Shown piece by piece: positions 49,656 to 61,200 of a stretch of 64,000 nucleotides of DNA. The DNA comes from Sclerodactyla briareus (lineage: Eukaryota; Echinodermata; Holothuroidea; Dendrochirotida; Sclerodactylidae). Below the pieces are notes generated by a model. It made no database searches and was not told the DNA's origin. It saw only the letters and a list, made by a program, of their open reading frames with translations. Where the stretch lies: NCBI GenBank assembly GCA_026419785.1, contig JAODTK010000999.1, forward strand, positions 434,001 to 498,000, written 5' to 3'. Made by a program: the position numbers and the translations under genes. How positions within the stretch are numbered: position 1 is the first letter of the stretch; each line of letters begins with the position of its first letter.

Positions 49656-50215
49656 GGTTTAGTTTAGTTTTAGTGAAAAGGTCAGGAAGGCACAAAAATC
49701 CTCATAACAGACCCCTAAGCCACAACATCCAAAGAAGAAAGAACAACCCAGATGCTCAAAGAATTTGCCCACACCTCTTGAAAAATAAATCGAGACGTTC
49801 TTGAATGCATTCACACTCTTTGACAGAACAACATCTTCAGGAAGGATATTCCACTCATTAATAACTCTCTGGGAAAAGAAATATTTCCGAATGTCCAATC
49901 TACAGGGTTTACCACGAAGCTTGAGGCAATGACCCCTAATGGTGGTTACTTTGGAAACTCAAAGAAATAGTGGAAGGAAAGGCCCTCGATACCATGAACA
50001 ATTTTTAAAATCTGAATCAAATCACCACAAATTTGTCTCAGCTCCTTCAAAGTTAGACCGAGACGCCTTAATCTCTGCTCGTAAGGTAAATCCCTAAGAG
50101 ATTGACTTAAGTATAGTGGCCAGCCGCTAACGTTTCAATTACCTGCTTTTCTTCGGAAATATGGATCCATACTGGACAGAATACTCCCGGTCAGGTCTCA
50201 CCAGCTGCTGAGTGG
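49656..50215 (-). mobile_element. LINE reverse-transcriptase C-terminus, minus strand
   Basis: Read on the minus strand, three frame segments give the classic tail of a CR1/L2-like LINE. At about 50195 it reads VRPDREYS, at about 50105-49945 YEQRLRRLGLTLKELRQI followed by DLIQILKIVHGI, and at 49898-49790 RKYFFSQRVINEWNILPEDV followed by SVNAFKN. The catalytic YADD region is missing, so the copy is 5'-truncated. It also carries frameshifts and stops, as expected for a dead fragment. The clade is an inference from the R-YFFS-RV-N-WN-LP pattern. Confidence 0.88.
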
Positions 50216-50239
50216 ATCAATCCAGGGCTTGTACTGTTT

Positions 50240-50470
50240 TGTTTAGGTATGGTCTAGAGAGTAAGTTAACAACCATGCTCAAGGTTCTTAGGTTCAAGAC
50301 CCAGCTCAGACAGTAGAATTGTCCTCCAGTTCTGGTTGCAGTGACATTTTCAATGGTAGCCTACACTCATATTGCCCTCTCAGTCACTGTATACAAGGTG
50401 TTGTGTCTGAAGCATCCTAGTTATGTGTGCACGTCTCTAACCACAATGGGTCTATGAGAACACATACCGC
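50240..50470 (+). mobile_element. tRNA-derived SINE
   Basis: 'tatggtctagagagtaagtt' at 50248-50267 is a good tRNA A-box region and 'ggttcaagacc' at 50291-50301 is a good B box, about 40 bases apart as in a tRNA gene. The intervening arms do not pair well, so it is a SINE head rather than a tRNA gene. The unrelated tail extends to about 50460 without an obvious poly-A. Confidence 0.6.
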
Positions 50471-50826
50471 TATCCCTCGATCAGCGACGTTAGGTTGTGT
50501 GTTAGTTAGCATGAGATTGGGGTATGAATTTAGAATCAGTGCCCGGAAGTACAGAGGTGTCCACTGACCCTAACCTTGTGATAATAACTCTGACACAGTG
50601 CAACATGTAAACAACGTATGTGTACAGCACGTCACTTCCGGAATTCTAAATTAGAGCCTGAGATTGGTTCTACCAGATCGGCTATCCCATACAAGGAGTT
50701 TGACAAGTTTGGGCAATCACATCAAACAGACAAACACAATCGAACAAACAAGGTGGTCAATTGGACACACCATTTTCTATTTGTGAATTTAGGTGAACTT
50801 GTCATCAAATTATGAGTTTCGCTTAC
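50471..50826. other. Probable first coding intron of the minus-strand gene
   Basis: This stretch lies downstream of the donor at 50821-50826 on the minus strand. No further exon is recognised here. Confidence 0.4.
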
Positions 50827-50925
50827 CTGCTCCCATTTGATGAACTTTCCTCCATGTGTCAGCTCAGCAGGAACAGCAATATCTTCATATTCTGCTTTCA
50901 CTTTAGCTGTGTCTGCTCCTGCCAT
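50827..50925 (-). CDS. First coding exon, candidate phospholipase C-beta N-terminus
   Basis: The minus-strand ATG at 50925-50923 opens 33 codons that end exactly at a canonical donor (gcag|gtaagc, 50826-50821), phase 0. The encoded end reads VPAELTHGGKFIKWEQ. In PLC-beta proteins the N-terminal PH domain begins after a short leader with a comparable 'G.KF.KW' phrase, and insect NorpA has a 'VP.EL' stretch before it. The first coding exon of these genes is also short. On that resemblance I suggest PLC-beta, which hydrolyses PIP2 at the plasma membrane downstream of Gq. The evidence is one short exon, and the second PH-domain exon was not found within the window. A minus-strand acceptor at about 51103 ('ttgttgtttcag') suggests the exon also carries about 175 bases of 5' UTR, so an earlier non-coding exon is expected. 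Confidence 0.45.
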
Positions 50926-51101
50926 AATTTTTTAATTCTCTACTCTCCTCAATCGAAATGTCTTTTCAATCCATGGAGATACTAAATGTACACGGTACCA
51001 GCGAGCACAAGATCCATCAGAATTTGCCAGTGTAGAGCATGTTATTTGAGAAAAAAAATTCCTTTGTGAGAATAAAATTTCCTCCACTTTGGCAAGTGCT
51101 G
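50926..51101 (-). other. Probable 5' UTR part of the minus-strand exon
   Basis: It lies between the ATG at 50925 and a polypyrimidine-plus-CAG acceptor on the minus strand (plus-strand 'ctgaaacaacaatg' at about 51100-51113). No upstream in-frame ATG replaces the chosen start. Confidence 0.4.
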
Positions 51102-51102
51102 A

Positions 51103-52158
51103 AACAACAATGTCAGTGAGGTAAGAAGAGCATATTAGAACAAATCAACCCAAAAAAACATGCACAAGCAGTCAGCTAACTAAAAACTCTGTCAAATCTA
51201 TCAAATGGTGGGAGACTTCAATCCCTTTAAATTGAATTGGTTAAATTGGACAAAAAGATGGAAAGAGAGGACTTTGGAGACTTGCACTCAGTTGACTTGA
51301 AGCTGAAGTCCTTGACTAGAAAACTGGTTAAGACTAAGACAGTAAGAGTAGAAAAACAACTGCAATTCGGATTATTTCACACCATGTGTGACTGACAAAC
51401 ACTTGTTCAGTCGTTCAGTGCCATACAAATTCAATCGGAACTGCCTGGTGCAGCCAAAGGCTAGGCTAGGTCGCTGAATGTTTCACTAGTTTGGCCCTAC
51501 CATCGGCATTCGATAGAATATACTTTTCAACTTTCCGATCAGTCTTGGAACTCAAAAGTGAGAACATGAAGAATCCTTGGTGGCGAAATTACAGATGCTT
51601 CAAAAGTTGGACATCGAACTCGAAGAGTAAACGCGCGTTATTAACAGTTTACGTGTACTTAATCTGCAACAGCTTCTGGCTACATATTGGCTTAATCCAT
51701 CTTTGCGGCACTTGCAACCACTTCCGGCGCTAGAATTGAAGTCGACCAAGCCGATGTTTCAAAACAGCTGGCTTGCTCGAGCTAGCTATGCGCACTAAGA
51801 TACTGAGTGAGAGCACCGTGGTACATTATTTAGGCAGGTACCTTGTGTTTCAGCAATACACTATATATTGCTACTCGCATAGTGATTTCACTGTCAGTAG
51901 CGGGTAGTCAAGTCCTCGGCGACGAGCTAATTTACCGATAGAGTAACACTTATCGTGGTAGCTTCAACAACAATAGCTCAAACAAAACGAGAATCTCGTA
52001 GCAAACTTTCATTCAGGGATAGTCGAAATTATACACGTTGTTACCCAATCTTCTGTTGCGATTTGTTTTGATTGCGCAATGTCCACCGGAACGTGATGTT
52101 GGACGATGAAACCGAGTGATACAGAGTAGTGCACGATTTGATTTTGAGATTCATTAAA
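51103..52158. promoter_or_regulatory. Probable bidirectional promoter region
   Basis: About 1.2 kb separates two divergent start codons (50925 minus, 52159 plus). It is free of the repeats that fill most of the window, which is consistent with regulatory sequence. No TATA box at a credible distance is obvious. The exact transcription starts cannot be read from the sequence. Confidence 0.45.
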
Positions 52159-52249
52159 ATGAGCCATTTCCTGAAAAAGCTATTTTCTCCTCGATAGTTC
52201 TTCCACTCTCAATAACTGGAACTGTAGTTGGCTCGCTAGTGTTAATGAG
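52159..52249 (+). CDS. RDH13: RDH13-like exon 1
   Basis: ATG at 52159 opens MSHFLKKLFSPR and then meets an in-frame TAG at 52195. Allowing for one missing base there, the frame continues as SVLPLSITGTVVGSLVLM and ends 'ag' before the donor gtaaat. The hydrophobic stretch corresponds to the N-terminal membrane or targeting segment of RDH13, which reads LLPLSALGTVAGAAVLL in human. The phase-2 junction with exon 2 produces Arg-Asp-Tyr. The start was chosen because it is the nearest ATG giving this leader. Confidence 0.8.
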
Positions 52250-55200
52250 GTAAATGTGTCGCATAACATTTTTTTTGTATCGACAATTGGGCAAAAGCAA
52301 GCTCAACATTACAAGCCTAGGCCTAGCCTATGTAGGCTGAAGCTAGACATGAACTGAGTCAGTGCAGCTGTGTAGCCTTGGGCTGTAGATCTAAGTTGAA
52401 CTTGAAGAGCTTTCCAGTCATATAACATTATTGATAGTAGCTGGGGCATTCTACACCTTTTTTTTAGCGGGTTTAAATTATTTTCCCAATTTCCCTACAT
52501 TACTGTAAGCTAATATTAACCTATAGTTTACGTGTTAGGAATAACCCTGAAAAATCTAACCTGCTAAAGTGTAGTTTTGCCGTTGCGTGAAGTAAATATC
52601 GATTACGTGAACAATTGAATGTGCATATTCAAGGTAAATTTTCTCAGCTTCCCCTAACCTGGGCGGTTCTCTTATGACTATGACAACAATATCACAGTTT
52701 TAGTTAATGTACTATGATTTGAAATGGCAAGTTTTGGACATGTAGACCTAGACCTATGTATGGAAGGGCTGATGGACAAATGTAACTTGCGATTGGAAGG
52801 GCTAGTATACCTTTCTAATGGCCCCTCCTAGCTTAGCCATATTGCAAAGATGGAGAAAAACGAATATCTGGTGGATTTAACCATTCGTTCTGATTTTATG
52901 CATGGTCACCCAAACCTTTGAAGACCTATCAACACAGTGTTCTGTTAATGGTATTGAAGAGGGTTAATACCACACGTCATGAACAAATTTGGTGGAGGCA
53001 TTGATTCCCTTTCTGATCCCACAGTGCATTGCGAGGAGTTTCGCGAGGTTTATTTAGAATCTTCAGCCCGAGCATGTACAGTCAAACATGGATATCTGAT
53101 ACATGCAACATTCTGAAACGGTGAAAGTAATTTGAAGTTCAGGTTGTAAATTTGCTCTGTATTAGCCTGACAAAAAGAAAAACCAAACAAAACTGTGACA
53201 ATTTGAAAATCAGTAGAGGGCCAACAACAAAAGTGCTCTATTTTAGTTCCAGTCAACCTCAAAATATTCATGAAAATAAGATCAATGAATTGAAAATAAA
53301 TGCCATCGTTGATACCTCATATACAAGAAGAACTTCAGTCAAGATTACAGTGCACTCAAAAGAGAAGATGATGATTGTCCGCGAATAAAAAAAAGCCCAG
53401 CTAGCCACAAAAAGTATACCTTCATGTGAAATAAAGGTGTGGATGAATGGAACTTTAAGAGTCGGTGCTCCCTCAATCACTACCTATGATGAGGGAAATC
53501 CTGCCAGTTTCCAAATAATATGTTATTGATTGTGTATATCAACATCCAACTAATTGTCTGCCATAGGAGCCCAGAATAGAAGTAGGCTATATATGTATAA
53601 GGCTTAGTTTGAATTTAGACTGACTAACAGTCCACATCATTCGTTCTGATATATTCTGATTTGTGAATTCTTATTTGAAATGTCTAACAGAAATCAACCT
53701 TTTTTCTGGTACCCAGGGCCTACAGTAACTCTACAGTGGATCTGGATAACATTACACTTTCTCCCATTTTAATATTACCAGGGACTATTTTGGTGGTGGT
53801 GCCTGTACCAGTAAAGTTATGCTACATGGCAAGACAGTCATCATAACAGGTCCTCCACACCTGGGACGGAAAGGAACTGCTTTGGATCTTCTGGCAAAAA
53901 TGGTAATAGTTCAATTTTAAATCTATCAGTTATTTCATTTTCAATCTTGGATTCATGCAGAAAAGGAACTGAATATTCTCTCGCCAGAGTAGTATTTTTT
54001 TGTCCATTACAATTGAGGGCACTTGAACCTGCAGCTTAGCATGGAACTTCGGTCCAGTCAGTAACCTGCAGATCTACGTTCTTACAGTTACCCACAGTTG
54101 AAGCTGCCCCCAAAAATTGTGTTAGTCCTCCTCATGGTAGATCAACTCCTCGCTCTCCACTCTTGCTGTTTGGCTGTCTTCTAATCCTAACACTTCTTCT
54201 ACAAATTGGGAACCTATCTTGTCGGCCAATGATGTGGTAGCAATAGCATAGGGTGGTTGGTGAAACCCAAGCGCCGATTTGTTTCTGAGTGGATGCTCCT
54301 CTAAGTATCACATCTACCAAGTCCACCTTTCTCCCCAATATATTCATGATTCCGATCTAGGAACTAATTATACCCTAGTGTCTGTGAGGTTTGATTTTTA
54401 TTGAATTTTCTTTTCTGCCCAGGTGGTCCTGTAGCCACTAAAACTTCAGATTGATAATTTTTTTGATAATTTTCGAAAGAACCCACACAGTTGTGTCACA
54501 GTTTTTTGGTGTTTGCTTTGAGGAAATCCTTTGTACACGCTATATCACTTTACACTGTTACTGAGCACCAAGGTCACTGCTTCAATGATTTGGGCCATGG
54601 TGTTTGTATGACTGCAGCTCTGAGATACCCCTTGTACACCCAGTATCACTTTGCTGTTACTGAGCACTCAGTCACTGCCCCCAATGCTTTGGGGCTGGGT
54701 TGTATGACTGCAGCTGCGATACCTGTGTACACTCTAGTATCACTTTACTACTGTTACTGAGCACCAGTCCCTGCCTCAATGATTGCGCCATGTGTTGTAT
54801 AGTGCAGCTGCGATACCCATGTACACTCTATAGCACATCACTTTGGCTGTTACTGGAGCACCAGTCACTGCCTCATTGATTTGGGCCATGGTGTTTGATG
54901 ACTGCAGCTGCTGCGATAACCTGTTACACCCTAGTATCGCACTGTGCTGTTACTGAGTCACCAGTCACTGCCCACAAGATTTGGGCCATGGTGTTGTATG
55001 AACTGCAGCTGGCGATACCTGTGTAAAACCCCCTTAGTATCACTTGTACTGTTACTGAGCACCAGTCACAGCCCTCAGGATTTGGGCCATGGTGTTGGTA
55101 TACTTTCAGCTGCGATACCTGTGTACACCCTAGTTCAACTTTACGTTTACTAGCACCATTCACTGCCTCAATGATTTTGGGCCATGGTGTTTGTAAGACT

Positions 55201-58200
55201 GCCACTGCGATACCTGTGTAACCCCTAGTCTCACTTTAACTGTTTACTGAGCACCAGTCACTGCCTCAATGATTTGGCCATGGGTTGTAAGAGTGGCAGC
55301 TGCGATACCTGTGTACACTCTAGTATCACACTTGCTGTTACTTAGTACCAGTCCTGCCTCATTGATTTTGGGCCAGGTGTTGTACTGACGCAGTTGAATA
55401 ACGCTGTGTACACCCTAGTAGCACTTTGCTGTGACTGAGCAACAGTCACTGCCTCAATGGATTTTGGGCCCATGTGTTGTATGAGTGGCAGCTGCGATAC
55501 TGTGTACAAACCCTAGTATCACTTTGCTGTTACTGAGCCCATTCACGGCCTCAATGATTTGGGCCATGGTTTTTGTATAACTGCAGCTGCAAATACCTGT
55601 GTACACCCAAGTATCACTTTCCTGTTACTGACCAGTGTTTGGACTTCACCTCAATGAATTTAAGGGTCGTATAGTGCTGTATAACTGCATAACCAGAATC
55701 CAGACAGTATTCTATTGTGTCAATATTTTTTCCACTTTATACTTTTGAAAAATTGAAAGAGGGCATGTTCCCTATGTACAAATTAACAAATGGGGCAAAG
55801 CAGAAGAAGCATAAAGAAGAATTTGTTATTGTAAAAAGCAGAATATTCTTTTCTAAATGTACGATTACTGATACGATACTATTAGAGTAATGCACTTTTT
55901 CTTTTTTTTTTAAATGATTAGCGCTTGGACCAAATTAGAATTTGAAACACTATAACCATGTTGAATCGTGTTCCGATAACCTAATGCACATATTCTGTAC
56001 ACTCACTACTGTATGTAGGTGGTAGGATCCTCACTGGCATGCAGAGATGAGAAGAAGGGCCTGCAAGCAAGAAGGATATCATTCTGTCATGGTGGCAACA
56101 AAGATGTCACTTCCCCTTCCTCCCCCACCCTGGATTGGCATCTCTCAATCGGTGAGAATTTGCAGAACAGTCAATGAAGGTTGAATTGTATGCCTGGATC
56201 AGGCGGATGTGTCTGATGGATAAAAGTGATTTACATCTTCTTCGGTCTAATCTTGTGCTTCCTCTTTCAGTAATTTCTGTCAGACCGGCCATACTTCTGC
56301 TTCAATCCAGTTTTCTCAGAGTACATTATGGTCACGAGGCTCGATTTTTACAGTCCAAATCCGGCGGACCAACAGAGAAAAATCAAACATCGACACTGAT
56401 GTTCCCCAAACAGGGGTGGCCAGATTCACCTTGTGCAGCACCACCATTGGGAGTATTGTTGGAGCACTAATCGTTTTGTCTCATCCCCAAAAACATAAGT
56501 TACTAGACACGAGTGGTCTCGAGACTGGGCCTTCCCCCTTTTGAACAATGGCAGCAACTCAGAAAAGGAGAGATTCCCACCCAAGGAGCAGCTGTAACCA
56601 GATTCCGCTCAACTGGGGACCGCCTGATGTTTCATATGCCTTTTATTCATAAGGCCTTTGTTTCTAAGGCCCGTTATTCATAACGTGCAAGATTGGCGTA
56701 TAAGGGTCGTTATTCATTATGACCAAAAAGGTCCGATTTCATAATAAAAAAGGGTCTTTGTTCGTAAGGTTCGATATTCATATTAACCGAAAGGGCCCGT
56801 TTTCATAATATCAAAAGGGTCCTTTATTCATAACAGAGCACAAAGGTCACCCGATATTCATAATAGTACAAAAGGTCCGATATTCAATAATGCGAAAATG
56901 GTCCGTATTCATAAAAACGAAAGGGACCGTTTTCAATAATAGCAAAAGAGGTCTGTTTATCATAACGCAGAAAAGCCCTTATTCATAATAGTGAAAGAGG
57001 TCCGTTATTCATAATAGCAAAAGAGGTCCGTCTTTCATAATCGCGTAAAAAGGTCCCTATTCATAATGTGTTTTCTTTTCAATGATATACTGGCCAAGTA
57101 GATGGATTCTACCTATGCGAGTCCGGCAGGATGCAAACCTAAAACTGGGAAACTTTTTGTCAGGTGCGATCCCTGGCAGATCCCAAACGGTGTTTTGTTT
57201 TCCTTTATGACTAACGGACCCTTTTTCCTATTTGAATATCGGACCCCTTTTCCTAATGAATAACGGACCTTTTTCGCTAATATTATGAATATCGGATCCT
57301 TTTTTTCCATAATGAATATCGGACCTTTTCTCTCAGTATGATAACGGACCCTTTTTCCTATGAATAACGGACCTTTTTACTATTATGCAATCTCGGACCG
57401 TCTGTTGTGATTATGAATAACGGACCGTTTTTACTATTATGAATATCCTACCCTCTGGTGATTATTGATATGGCCTTATGAATAAAGAACCTTTTTCGTC
57501 ATTTGAATAACGGGCCTTATGAACAAAAGGCCTTATGACAAACGGACTCTTCTGAAAAAATACCTTATGAACATCAGGCTGGCACCGCTCAACTTGGTAG
57601 TAAGTCGTGTGCAAGAGACGTATCTTGACTGGTGGTCTCTTGTCCTTGTACCAGTAATCTCAGCGGTTCACATATACACATATCCTGCCGTTCATTTTTC
57701 CCCCCTTTTTAGGCTTATCTTTTGTTGCAAATATTTCAAAACGGTAACCAATCAGTAATTTTCAGTATTGTTTACCTAAAATGTTTCAGCAAGTAGTTGT
57801 ATGCCACTCGCCACTTCACATAAAATTGGGTGCCACTTGTGATTTTTTTAGCTAACCAGCTAGGCTGGTTGAGCTATTGTGATTGCCCATGCATTCTCTC
57901 TCTATTATCATCTACCCCTCTAACCCCCTTCTATCCAGTCTGTTAAACTTTCGCTTTGGGCCCAAAATTTTTGTTGCTTATCTCGACAGACCTTTGGTCA
58001 CAATGCTAATTGACCGATGGGTCATCTTTGACCACCTTAAGGTTAAGGCCAATTGTATTAAAGGGCACAATGGGCCAATAAGTGAACCCCTGCAAAATAG
58101 CCTACTTTTCTCCTACAAATTTTGGTGCACAAGTCAGTGTTGAAGTTCAGTCATAATGATAACCTATCAGCTGTACCTTCGGGGTGTTCAGGATTTTTTA

Positions 58201-61200
58201 GTCCAACGTCCTTCTTGGGCCCAAGGGCCCATTTTTATGAAATTCAACACAATGGTACTTGAAAGGCATCTCCTCCCCACAAGCTTCAATTAATTTTCTC
58301 TTCAAAGTTGCATGTAATGTTTCTTGGGGTAGAGGGCCATTGGGGGTGTTCAGGAATTTTTTGGGCCCAGACCCGAGGGGATATTCACACAATGGTCTTG
58401 AAATGAATCTCCTCCCCACAAGCCTTTCAATAATTTTCTTCAAAGTTACTGTATGATCATTCTTAGAGGGCGCCATTGGGGTTGTTCAGGAATTTAGAGA
58501 CCTAGGGCCCAGTTGGCCCTAGGGCCCATTATATGAAATCTTGCAAAATTTTGTATCTCCGCCACAAATCTAGTTGCACCATGCTGATGTTCAGTCATAA
58601 TGTTGGTCTAATAGCTGTACCTTTAGGGGTGCCCAGGGATTTGGGACCATGGCCCAGAGGGCCCATCAGATGTGGAGTTCCAACCAAATGCTCCTCTTAC
58701 ATTTTGGGTGACAGTACTGGCATTGTGTCATAATGATGGTCTAACAGTCTACCTCCGGTGTGTCCCGCAGGAATTTTTTTAAAAAAACCAAGTCCCACAC
58801 TCCCACTTGTGCCTGAGGGCCCATATTATGAAATTTTATGGAATTTTTCCATCATTTGTACTGAAATGCATCCTTCTACAACAGTTCCAATTGGTTTCTT
58901 TCTTTATGTTGCAATGCAAAGCTCCTCGTTAGTGGTCCCATCGGGGTTGTTTTGCGTAACTTTTGTCTGAGGCCCTAAGGCCTCTCATTACCTTGCAAAA
59001 TGCTTCAAAAAATTTGATGCACTTAGGTCAGTGCTGATGTTTGGTCAAATGACAGTCTAAGTAGCCGTATCTTCATGCTCTCAGGAATTCGGACGTTGAC
59101 TGCCCAGTTGGGCCCGAGTGCCGGCCCATCAAGTGCAATAAATCTCAAATGCTTATCTCGCAAAAAATAAGCCTCAGGGGCTTCCGCTAAGGGGGGGTGT
59201 AAGGGGGGTGTGACACCCCCATTCACACAGGGCATCAGCAAAATGATGCCCCTGTTGGCAAAAATGAAGGAAAATTGCACTAACGTAGGTTTTGCAAAAA
59301 GAGAGTACAAGGATGGAAGGAAAAAGCAAACCTTTATATTCAACCCTTACCAATTTCAACTATTTCTGGTCTAAAATGGCCTGGGGGTTCCATCTCCAGC
59401 AGTCATGGTAGTATAGAACCAAACTTTTGTCCAAGTGGGCAAATTGAAGAACGATGAAACATTGAAAGAAAACCAAACTTTTTTCGTACCCCCAGTCGCA
59501 ATGGGGAGAACAAATGAGCGATGTGTGAATAATGTGACCCCATGAACATGGTAAAATTTTGAAGGAGAGGGGGGGAGGTTTTGAAAGCAAGAGAAAACAA
59601 CTTGTACATTCAACCCTTAAAAGTCCTGCTGGCACTATAGTGGTTAGAACTAAACTTTAAATTTATCCCAGTCGGCGACTTGAAACGTAAAAAAAAAATA
59701 GGGCTTAAAACAAAGGGAGGTTTTGAAAAAGTGAAAAACTTTTTACTTCAACTCTTCAGATAGTTCGGCTTGAAAATGTCTGGGAGGCCATCTCCGGCAA
59801 TCTGGGCATTATAATATAGAACGAAACTTTTGTGCCCAGTTCGCAAATGGAGAAACTCTTGAAATGATGGAATGAAATTTTCTTCTAATAGAATGAAATT
59901 TCAATTGAGGTTGGATACACTTCGGTGATTGTGACGCGAGGGTTCCTGCCATTTAGGCAAAATATTCAGTCACTTAATCTCAATGGAAAAATCATCTGAG
60001 GTCTAGTCCGTCTAAGTATTCTATTCTTCAACTGAAGTTTGGTCCCACTTACTAATAAAAATGTTGGGACCGAAAGAAAAGTTTCAGCCGCCCATTTCAG
60101 AAGTGAACATTGAAAGGCCCGGTAAGAGAGGGTAAAATGTTCGGCAATCTATGGCAGTATAGAAATTTCAGTTAAATGCCATGCAGCTCAACCAGGCATG
60201 GAGGAAGTGCCGTTTCCTGCCATTTGGGGGCTTACGAAACCAAAATTTTCTGGATCGCTCGCGCCAACCAAGGTGGCGCTCGCTTGAAGAAACGTGCTCT
60301 GAACTGATGGGATGGAATTTCAGGTCTAATAGAATGGAATTTTAGTTGAGGTATGGATAACACCTTCTGAGTGGAAAGTCAGTCAATTGAGGCAAACAGT
60401 CAGTCACTTAATCTCAGTGGAAAATCATCTGACGTCTAGTCTGTCAGGAGTATTCTTCAACTGAAGTTGGTACTAAACCGTATGATAAATGTCTTGGGAC
60501 TGAAAAAATCAGCCGCCCATTAGAAGTTGAAAATGAAAGACAGGTAGTAAGAGGTTTTCTCTTTTTTTTTGTTTTTGTTTTTTTTTTTTTTTTTTTTTTT
60601 TTTTGGAGGTTCAAATGTTTGGCATCATGCAGTATAGAAATGTCACTTCAGTGCTTGCAGGCTTAAAACAATGGGAAGGGCCGTTTCCTGCCCATCTGGG
60701 GGCTTACGAAACCTAAAATTTTCGGGAACGATCTGCGCAACCAAAGGTGGCGCCTCGCTTGGTAGTATACACTCCCATCCTACTCAACTGATATGCACCC
60801 CCGGTGCCCCAAACATAAGAAGACGGACTACTTTGGGTGAAGCTGGCTAACGTACGCACAGCTATGTAGATGTGAGGGTACCTTGATCAAGAAATCTAAG
60901 CTCTGCCTCTGCAGCAACCATCCTCTGTGGCCGGCCTCATTAATAACACCCCCACCAACCCCCCTCTACTACCCCCGTGGTACAGAACACTGTTGGGGAA
61001 TTTTGTGGCGCTTTCCTCTATTAATGAATGAGGCGGGGGTTATTCGCAAACTCAAGCATGGTAGTCCGGGGCAACCTCACATGGTATCAGCAAATAGGAA
61101 GGCACCACCTCACACCCCAAGGAATGGTCTGGCGACGCCCCTGATACACTTAAAAACTAATATAAAACAGATGCAAAGTTATGCTCATCGTCACACCCCT

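Noticed and set aside
50248..50310. Functional tRNA gene
   Set aside because: The A and B boxes are good, but the acceptor and anticodon stems do not pair. The head of a SINE explains it better.
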